NCBI GenBank assembly: GCA_905221605.1
Contig: CAJNDS010001868.1
Span: 260,001-295,000, forward strand
Length of the DNA stretch: 35,000 nt
Source of the DNA: Symbiodinium natans
Taxonomy: Eukaryota > Sar > Dinophyceae > Suessiales > Symbiodiniaceae
Direction: 5' to 3'
Of this stretch, positions 27,793 to 35,000 are shown one piece after another (the stretch's first letter is position 1; each line of letters begins with the position of its first letter). The notes below the pieces were generated by a model. The model was not told the DNA's origin and searched no databases. It worked only from the letters and a program-made list of their open reading frames with translations. The translations under genes and the position numbers were made by a program.

Positions 27793-28485
27793 CTGCGTCC
27801 ATTCCGCCCTGGGGCGCCACAAGAGGGCCGAAGGTTTAGAACAGCTTTAGGGCTTAGGCTTTAGGGCTGGCTTTAGGGCTTGAGGGCTTAGGGTTTTGGG
27901 GTTTTCGGGTTGAGGGGTTCGGATTGAGGGTTTTCGGGTTTTCGGAGTTTAGGGTTTTCGGGTTTGGGGCTTTTCAGGCTTAGGGTTTCAGGGCTGGGGG
28001 TCTTGGACTTCAAGTTCCGTCCGTAGGACCCTAGCCCCTAGACCCAGACCCATAGCCCTCGTTACAGCTCTAAACCCAAAAGCGCCTAAAAAGCATGGTT
28101 ACCGATCCAGCATTGCAGACTGCCTGCCGAGCCCGGTCTGTTGTGGCATCCGAAGGAATTACTAGGGCCCCTAGGGAAATCCAATGGTTTCGGGTTTGTG
28201 GTTAAGGGTTTAGGGCTTAGGGTTTGATGGTACCTACTGACAGAAACCTGACAATGCTCCCCGGAATAAGAACTAGCAAGCAGGACGCAAGTAGAAGCAT
28301 CTGCGAAGCTGCGCTGCCGCGCAGTTCCCAAACAGTTCTCCCACCCTCGCCAACACCCCAAGAACTCCAACACCTTGTGAGGGTTTAGGGTCTAGAATCA
28401 TAACTCCAAGCGGCTCATGAGAAACGAGGTTGGAACCCGTCAAAACCAGAGGCAATCTACTTGCAGCCCAAATGTAATACTACCT
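27793..28485. other. non-coding, scattered telomere-like motifs
   Basis: GGGTTTTCGGG-like motifs occur at 27850-28000, then mostly unique sequence. The minus frame at 28086-28373 has no recognisable domain. Confidence 0.45.
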
Positions 28486-28590
28486 ACATGGGGGTTTCCG
28501 AAAATAGGGGTACCTTGTTGGGGTCCCTATGATACGGGAATCCTACTCTTTAGGGACTATATTAGGGGTCCCGAATTTTCATAATCACCC
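28486..28590 (+). mobile_element. possible short inverted-repeat element
   Basis: TTTCCGAAAATAGGGGTACC at the left and TTAGGGGTCCCGAATTTTC at the right are partial inverted repeats, and AGGGGTC followed by CGAA resembles the family 2 end. The match is weak. Confidence 0.35.
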
Positions 28591-29645
28591 CCCTGAACCC
28601 TAAACCCTAAACCCTAAACCCTGAACCTCCCCCCAAAAAACCTGGCTTCCGAGCTGCGCAAGCAGGCTCTTGGGCCGGTCTTGCCGCTTACGGCGAACAT
28701 CGCCCTCAGAGGAGTCCTTGAAGGTTTAGGGTTTAGGGCTTGGGGTTTAGGGTTTAGGGTTTAGGGTTTAGGGTTTAGGGTTTGGGGTTTAAGGTCCTGG
28801 AAGGGTTTAGGGTTTAGGGTTTGGGGTTTGGGGTTTGAGGTTTTGGGGCTTCTTGGTAGTTTTTAAGGCTTTGGGTGATTATAGGTAGGCATGTTGCAGG
28901 CCTCAATGCGGGGTTGTCAATGACTTACTTACCCAATGCCCAGGTCACCACAAGCTTTGCCTTCCCCAGCTGTGCCAAAGTAGCACAGGCAAGTCCGCAA
29001 GTTCCGAGTTAATGAAGCAACACACAGATTCCCTACGCATGACCCCAACCACACCTGTGCACCCGTGAACCTACAAGTCGCGGGAATCCTACCATCAGAT
29101 GCAGCCCCTAGGAGTTTTGGGGCTTGAGGTCCAACAACCACAAAGAAAATCACGTAAGCCTTCTAAGCCCTACGAGCCCTATAAGCCCCTAAAAACCCTG
29201 TCAGCCTTCAATCCGAGCAAGCGCAACCCTAAGTCCCAAACCCCAAGCCCTAAACCCCGAACCTCAAACCCTAAACCCTAAACCTCAAGCCCTAAACCCC
29301 AAACCCCAAACCCTAAACCTAAACCCTAAACCCTGAACCTCAAACCCTAAACCCCAAACCCTAAACCCAGAAGGCGCGCGTCGAAGGGGAGGGCGAACTT
29401 CAAGGACTCCTCCGAAGGCTGCCGCCGCATCAGCGGGCGCGGCACCTGGTTGGGGAGGGAGGTTTAGAATAGGGTTTAAGGTTGAGGGTTTAGGGTTTGG
29501 GGGGTTTAGGGGATTTAGGGTTTGGGGTTTGGGGTTTGGAGTTTAGGGCTTAGGGGGTTTTAGGGTTTGGGGTTTGGGATTTGGGGTTTGGGGTTTGGGT
29601 TTGGGGCTTGGGGCTTGGGGTTTGGGGTTTGGAGTTTGGGGGCTT
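28590..29645. repeat. mixed telomere-like arrays
   Basis: CCCTAAA at 28593-28622, TTTAGGG/TTTGGGG at 28722-28855, CCCTAAA at 29225-29368, and TTTGGGG-dominated units at 29462-29640. The sequence between 28870 and 29160 is unique with no recognised gene. Confidence 0.85.
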
Positions 29646-30104
29646 TGGGGCTCAGGGCTTCAGAGTTTCCGGGGGTTTAAGTTTAGCATTTAAGGGGTTG
29701 AGGGGGCTTCAGGGCTGTCTGGCTTGGAGGCTTCATTGTAAGGTTCACGAAAGGTTGAGCCCCTGAACCCCTCAAGAATCAAACCCTAAGCCCTAGGCCC
29801 TACAAGCCCTAAGCCCTAGAACCCTAGATCTTTTCCTCTGGACACCAAGCCCTGCAACTCATAAACCCCTGACCCCAAGCCCGTAGACCCTAAACCCCTC
29901 AAGACAACCCTCTAGCAAATCCCTGTGCACCCTCAACACAAAAAAATCCGACAAAAAAAGCTTAAACATCTTAAACCACTGTAAATCTGAAGAAGAAAAA
30001 AGCCAACAACACCAAATTCAAAACCCTTCAAGCAAAGCCCCGCCTCAGGCTCGAGGCCCTGGTAAGGCACCTGCTTGGGCTTGTTTGGTTGTTGTGTGTC
30101 TTTC

Positions 30105-30240
30105 TTGAGGGGGGCGGGGGGAGGGGAGGGGGAGGGGAGGGGGGGGGGGAAAGGAGGGCGGGGAGGGGGGAGGGGTGGGAGGAGAGAGAAGGAAGGGGTG
30201 AGAAAGGATTCTCTCTCGGGAAGGGGTAGGAGGGGCTAAT
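30105..30240 (+). repeat. purine-rich GGGGA/GGAGA tract
   Basis: About 130 bp, almost all G and A on the plus strand. It marks the right edge of the telomere-like region. Confidence 0.85.
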
Positions 30241-31260
30241 TTTCAACATAAAAACTCATGGTGTTGAAATGTAGTCATATCTAAATCCGCAAAAGAGGCT
30301 GTCGGATTTGAATAGCTGAAGAAGTATTTTTTAAAAATTGTTCACCAGACTTAGAGCCATTTAAACAATGCACACGCCAAAAAACTGAAATGAACCGGTT
30401 CGAACTGTTTAAGTTATTTAAATCGGAAGTTCATGTTACTTTGAACTAAACTATTCAAAATGTTTGAATGTAAGTAACGTGAATAAGGGGAGAACGCCGA
30501 GGCAATTAAGGCCATTTGAACCTTTCTAATTATGTAATTCCGGGAACGACTTTTCCTGATTCAACTAGTTCAAACGCCATAAACGGCTTGAACGTGAGCC
30601 CCGTAAGAAGGATCCTCGGACGTAACAAATCATATAGTTCGAGTCAGCCAATTTAAACTATTTGAACTTTTTTTGAAACTGTTCAAAGTAGTTGAGAGAA
30701 AAAGGTGAAAATCCGGAAATAACGCCAATTTAGTTCATTATTTTTTTGAGTATGTATATCCGGAAGCCGCTCTTACAGACTTATATTTTTCCAAATAAAA
30801 TTCCTCTCCTTGTTCTAAGATTTCGCTTTGTGTAAAAGAACTTCATTTGTTGTTTTATTGTAAGTAATTGAAACAGTGAAATAGGCGGACGTAAACCGTT
30901 TAAATTACTTTCAATCCGTAAGAAGGATCTTCCGATTTGGATCGTTCAAATCATTCAAGTAGTTGTTTCCAAAGTTTCGTTTACATAAGGAGGAAATCCT
31001 GAATCAAAGCCAATCGAACGCTTCAAACAATCTAGCTATTTCAATTTGGAACTCAATTCGCGCGTGTAATCTCTAACTGTAAACTAAATCTAAACTAAAA
31101 ACAATAATAAAAGTCATTGGCAGGCATTCGTTTGAAACAGTTTCAACTGTTTAAAAATCCGCAAAAATGGTTTTCAATTTCTGGTTTAGATAGTACAAAC
31201 AAATCAATTCAGTTGGTTTACACTTGTCAAATTATTTAAAATGTTCCATTGTTTTGACTG
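30241..31260. other. AT-rich intergenic region with TTTGAA/TTCAAA motifs
   Basis: Base composition changes sharply here to AT-rich. Motifs such as AACTGTTTAAG, CTATTTGAAC, AGTTCAAAC and ATTTAAAC recur many times, and CGTAAGAAGGATC occurs at both 30603 and 30919. No telomere-like repeat and no long frame is present. It lies downstream of the minus-strand gene at 31346-32462. Confidence 0.55.
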
Positions 31261-31345
31261 TTAAGGCTTTTCAGCGGTTTTAAATGATACATGTTCAGAT
31301 GATAAACGATCCATATGGCTTACTGTTCCTGACTCTAGTATGTGA

Positions 31346-32462
31346 TTAAAAAATGAGCCGGCCCGAGACATTCTGGAACTTGAGCTTGGCACGCCTTTGT
31401 TCCTTGGGAGCCATGTGAACGAAGCGCCGAGCGCCCTCCACAAGGGCATCATTCTCCCTCAATCATGCGTAAGTGGACGCGAAGTCCTCACACGGGTAGA
31501 GACAGAGTAGCCGCTGCAACGTTTGCGGCGCCACAGCACGGAACCAATCTCTCTTGCCCTCTTTCTCTCTCTGGCTCCCTCTCTCTCTCTCTCTTGCTAC
31601 GTTTCCGTCTCTTTCCTTCTTTCCTTCTTTCCTTCTTTCCTTCTTTCCTTCTTTCCTTCTTTCCTTCTTTCCTTCTTTCCTTCTTTCCTTCTTGCCTTCT
31701 TGCCTTCTTGCCTTCTTGCCTTCTTGCCTTCTTTTCCTTCTTTCCTTCTTTCCTTCTTTCCTTCTTTCCTTCTTTCCTTCTTTCCTTCTTTCCTTCTTTC
31801 CTTCTTTCCGCTTTTCCTTCTTTCCTTCTTTCCTTCTTTCCTTCTTTCCTTCTTTCCTTCTTTCCTTCTTTCCTTCTTTCCTTCTTTCCTTCTTTCCTTC
31901 TTTCCTTCTTTCCTTCTTTCCTTCTTTCCTTCTTTCCTTCTTTCCTTCTTTCCTTCTTTCCTTCTTTCCTTCGTTCCTTCCTTCCTTCCTTCTTTCCTTC
32001 TTTCCTTCTTTCCTTCTTTCCTTCTTTCCTTGTTTCCTTCTTTCTGTCTGTCTCTCTCTCTCTCTCTGGAGACGTTTTCTGGAAGGTCAATACAGCGCAC
32101 GACTGCTTAGCAGACGGCCGCCTGGGCGATGTACAGGACTCCAGCAAGAAGCTTGAAGCTCAGGCGCGCTGCCCTCACCTGCAGTGGCTGCCACGCCTTC
32201 CACCGCCGACGGGCATACCACCGTTCCTCCTCCCACTCCTCCAGAGTTGGCGGTGGCTTGTTCGACTGCACGCACACACGCAGTCATTCTCCAGCCGTCC
32301 CTCCTCTCTCTCCGGCCACCAACCTTCATAAGCTGCCACGCAGCCACAGGAGCAACACACAGTTGCCCACTGCCACATACGCCCTTCCCACCTCCAACGC
32401 CAAACATCCTTCTCGTAATCATAGAAATAGCTCTCCGGCTGCTTCGACAACGCACCGCCCAT
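31346..32462 (-). CDS. probable small N-myristoylated-type protein, spliced model
   Basis: I propose four exons on the minus strand: 32462-32409, 32265-32179, 32151-32122 and 31453-31346, all phase 0, giving 91 residues and ending at TAA 31348-31346. Exon 1 starts MGGALSK, fitting an N-myristoylation signal (Gly2, small residue or Ser at position 6). Exon 2 reads [19 protein letters not shown], exon 3 [10 protein letters not shown], exon 4 [11 protein letters not shown]...[13 protein letters not shown], basic near the end. Donors would be GA, GT and GC, acceptors AG; such donors are known in Symbiodinium. The exon 1 end is least certain. The joins keep frame and the residues look protein-like, but I recognise no family. 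The last intron holds a 435-bp microsatellite. An N-terminus further upstream is possible, because the frame is open to 32690. Confidence 0.5.
31608..32046 (+). repeat. TTCCTTCTTT microsatellite, ~435 bp
   Basis: The unit is TTTCCTTC (8 bp), with a CTTGCCTT block at 31690-31730 and a CTTCCTTCC block near 31975-31992. Because 8 is not a multiple of three, all frames on both strands stay open (Ser/Phe/Leu on one strand, Lys/Glu/Arg on the other). The long open frames are artefacts. It lies in the last intron of the small gene model. Confidence 0.97.
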
Positions 32463-32465
32463 GTC

Positions 32466-33665
32466 TGCGGTAGTGGTGCGGAGCAAAGAAGCGCTTTGAG
32501 CAAAGAAGCTGCGACGGATCAAGAGGTCCTGAGACGACCCGCAAGGATTCTCTTTCATATAAAAAAGACGTGTATGTATGTATGTTGCAGGTGAATTTGC
32601 CGGTTCGTCCAAAGCCTCCCAGTTACGGATAAGGTGGGATCTGTTCCTGTATAGAGTTCCTCTCTGGAAATTATCAAGAAGACTTTGCATAGGTGCAGAA
32701 ATGAGATGAATGTTGTGTTGCGCAAAAACCTCCTGGGGCGAATCGCACGCCGAAGTTTACATTGAATTCGTGTCGGGCGTGACAGTGCTAGAATCACGCG
32801 AACTCGTGTGTAGCCCACGCTACTGAAATCGAAAGCCATCACGAAAGCGCGCCAAAACAATCGAGACAAAACACGGATCCATACCTCATGGCCGCATTTG
32901 CAACGCCGCGCGGATCTTGAATGACGACGCATGGCATGCATAGACGGCTAAACGGATATGTGGTCATAGATTCGACCAGTGATCGATTACAGGTCATACT
33001 GAGGCTGATGCTAAGTTTGACGAACAAAAACGAGTTGCATCACCTTGCCGAGTAGATATCTGACACGCGAGATTTTGCTTTCACTCTTGAATAGACGTAT
33101 CCAGGCCGGAATGCCCTGGATGATCGATACATCATTCGTGGCCAAAGAGCTTCAGATAAGTCGTGCAGATGAAGCAATGCTGGTTGTGTGTTACACTGAT
33201 TCCGATTGGTTGGATCTCATGACCGGGCGCCTACATCTTTGCTAATGGTAACTTGGCATTCGCTTTTGCCCGCAAACAAGGTTGTATCAATCTAGAGTGC
33301 AAGGCTGAACTGGAGTCAGGGGTGAGTGGCACTGCTGAAGGATTGTATGTCAGCTGTGTGCGACACATCTGCTGTTCTTGGGACACGCGCATGAAAGGTC
33401 GGATTCGAAAAGTATCAGGTTTTCGGTTCTGGATAGTGGGGTTGGGGTTTGCAAGAGCGCCTTCGATCGTGTCCAAGGAAGTGCAAGACATCGAACTGGT
33501 GTGTGTCTGACAAACTACTTTTGTGATGCCTGGGCGTGGCCACCCCAAAAGTCGTAGGCCTTCCAAGCACTTGGATGCATCGAACAGCCGAGCAGAAACA
33601 CCAGCAGCATTGCCACATTCCAAATCTTCTAACGCTGCTAACACTAGACATGTTCCTGATGCTAC
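32466..33665 (-). other. no recognised gene; possible exons of flanking genes
   Basis: Complex, balanced-composition sequence between two minus-strand genes. Several minus-strand frames exceed 100 codons but show no domain. Short exons of the kinase C-lobe or tail would be expected here; I could not identify any with confidence. Confidence 0.35.
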
Positions 33666-33674
33666 TACTACTGC

Positions 33675-33675
<1 letters not shown>

Positions 33676-33760
<85 letters not shown>
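33676..33760 (+). repeat. CTG/CAG trinucleotide repeat, ~28 units
   Basis: Pure GCT repeat for 85 bp, with CTACTACTACTGCG before it. On the minus strand it is (AGC)n, coding poly-Ser, poly-Ala or poly-Gln depending on frame. It lies directly downstream of the kinase exons, so it may be an intron, a UTR or a poly-Ser stretch following GVLMPLEGA in one frame. Confidence 0.97.
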
Positions 33761-33761
<1 letters not shown>

Positions 33762-33847
33762 CACCCTCTAAGGGCATCAACACTAGACACCATACTGATT
33801 ACACTGACCGAATTGGTTGTAGTCTTGACACAACAAGCTTATGTTAC

Positions 33848-34520
33848 CTGCAAGGGTAGCAGCATTGTCATAACGTACGCCTCTAACATTGCTATGCGTT
33901 GCTATTGGTACTACCATGGTTTTAACTCTGCTTGCCAGCGCTGCCACTATTTTCGAACGGTGCGAATTTGGACTTGCCACTGTTTGGATTGTACCTGCGA
34001 GAACGAAACGGGCCTCCGGAGCTTTGTATCCCGGCGTTCCCACCGATGGGAAGGCACGGCCTCACCCCGCTCAACCCACTACAACCACCTACTGTCAAAA
34101 GGCGGAGGATTAGAACAGCCCTCTAATGATCCTGTCTGAGGCTGATGCCATCACAGCGCTTGCTGAGGCCGAAATTTGAGGCCTCTAATAACACGCGGGA
34201 AGGCGAAGAGAATCCAGGAAAGCTTCCACCCTTCCTGTTTACTTCGCGCCTTTGCGTACCCCCGCGCGTCCAGGAGTACGTTCGCCGGCTTCACGTCCCT
34301 CCACAAGTGCCCGTGCATGTGGTCGAAGGCCTTCAAATAAACAAACCATCAACATAACCACAACGATGGGCTGAGGCAGCACAGAAGACAGTGACGGTCG
34401 CACATAACTAAATGTCCGACACGCGACGCGTCCCACTGTCAGAGAAGCAGAAACGCTTCTTGCTGGCAGGCAAAGCCTCGGTCAGGCAGGCCACGTGGAA
34501 CCTGACGCTTGGGAGGTTGC
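33848..34520 (-). CDS. protein kinase catalytic core, partial spliced gene
   Basis: Minus-strand exons: 34520-34477 (NLPSVRFHVACLTE, helix E), 34330-34250 (FDHMHGHLWRDVKPANVLL..., catalytic loop), 34182-34132 (ASNFGLSKRCDG..., activation loop), about 34055-33995 (VGTPGYKAPEARF, P+1 loop) and possibly 33880-33848 (GVRYDNAATLA). The residues either side of each intron fit the kinase fold without gap. Donors are GC, GC, GA and GT. The order and sequence resemble AGC-type kinases such as alveolate cGMP- or cAMP-dependent kinases, which phosphorylate Ser/Thr. The catalytic Asp, Lys and Asn (RDVKPAN, Asp at 34297-34295) are present, but the usual His/Tyr before RD is Trp and DFG is NFG (34176-34174). 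Loss of that metal-binding Asp would weaken or abolish activity. The N-lobe lies upstream and is not recognised; the C-lobe is missing or unrecognised, so this may be a decaying copy. Confidence 0.65.
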
Positions 34521-35000
34521 CTGCCATGATCAGGAAAGGTAGCGACGCCTAGGTAGGAAGACCTATAGGACTAGACACTCAAATTGACACTCCAAAACTC
34601 TCCGCAGGGAACTCTTGAGCAGGCACGAGGGTGGGAGCTCAGGTATTCTCAGGGGATTGGCACTCGAAGGGCCAGAAGCCCAGGCGAGGATTGCCGGACA
34701 CCCCTGCGAAGGGAAGATTTCACAGCACCCCACACGCCGAGTCGTTGAGGGCCACTCAAGATGATGAAGATGATGGCAACAGGTGCGGTGTTTCGCCTCG
34801 ATCCTTGACGGTGGTAGAAGGTGTGCAGATCTCAACCGGGCGCCACCTGGAAAGCTTGGCATCCAAACCTACATGACACGTCTGTCCACCACATTGAGTG
34901 TGGCCCGGCACCATCATTGCTATCACTCACTACTATTGCTACCACACGCTTGCAGTATTACACTCATACTAGATTAAGGGAATTTGTAATTTGCTTGCTT
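34521..35000 (-). other. upstream kinase gene region, exons not resolved
   Basis: The glycine-rich loop and Lys strand of the kinase should lie here or beyond the window. A 22-nt piece at about 34877-34856 (reading LDAKLSR between AG and GT) and a stretch near 34700 could be exons, but neither can be supported. Confidence 0.25.

Noticed and set aside
31465-32331. Frames of up to 288 codons on both strands, rich in Ser/Phe/Leu or Lys/Glu/Arg
   Set aside because: They arise from an 8-bp pyrimidine microsatellite that is open in all six frames.
33231-33783. Poly-Ala and poly-Ser frames on the minus strand and poly-Ala/poly-Leu frames on the plus strand
   Set aside because: All come from the same CTG/CAG run; at most one can be real and none shows a family match outside the run.

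Overview
This is nuclear DNA of a dinoflagellate, most likely of the Symbiodiniaceae type. Three things point there. The left 10.5 kb is a very large Ty1/copia-type retrotransposon with the extended polyprotein layout I associate with Symbiodinium. The middle 20 kb is full of degenerate TTTAGGG (plant/dinoflagellate-type telomere) repeats. The gene pieces on the right are cut into very short exons whose best junctions use GC and GA as well as GT donors. The species assignment is inference; no marker gene is present.

Region 1 (1-10560, minus strand): one copia-type LTR element, cut by the left window edge. In transcript order it has a possible 5' LTR, a primer-binding site matching the anticodon arm of initiator tRNA-Met, Gag with CCCH and CCHC zinc fingers, a DGG-type aspartic protease, a domain resembling C5-cytosine methyltransferases (GGPPC motif), an HHCC/DD35E integrase, a spacer with a 2OG-Fe(II)-dioxygenase-like HxD...H...R signature, reverse transcriptase (YVDD), RNase H, one transmembrane helix and a proline-rich tail of 23-residue repeats. 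The reading frame changes twice, at T10 and at ACC-TGA, and the two changes cancel out.

Region 2 (10560-30240): no convincing intact gene. It is a mosaic of telomere-like arrays in both orientations, with locally homogenised 7-, 8- and 9-bp variants; a 32-bp minisatellite with no stop codon in any forward frame; a G-tract/C-tract satellite; segmental duplications; and several short inverted-repeat (MITE-like) elements seen in more than one copy. The texture is subtelomeric or interstitial-telomere-like. One stretch (21855-22290) has a coding look on the minus strand.

Region 3 (30240-35000): about 1 kb of AT-rich sequence, then two probable intron-rich genes, both on the minus strand. The first (exons between 31346 and 32462) would encode a short basic protein starting MGGALSK, an N-myristoylation-like start; its last intron holds a 435-bp CTTT/TTCC microsatellite. 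The second (exons between 33848 and 34520, continuing upstream) encodes the catalytic core of a protein kinase, with the loop WRDVKPAN, NFG in place of DFG, and GTPGYKAPE; a CTG repeat lies just downstream. Same-strand neighbouring genes are typical of dinoflagellates.

The most interesting content is the retrotransposon polyprotein, which appears to carry both a cytosine-methyltransferase-like and a dioxygenase-like module. Both assignments rest on motif reading only.
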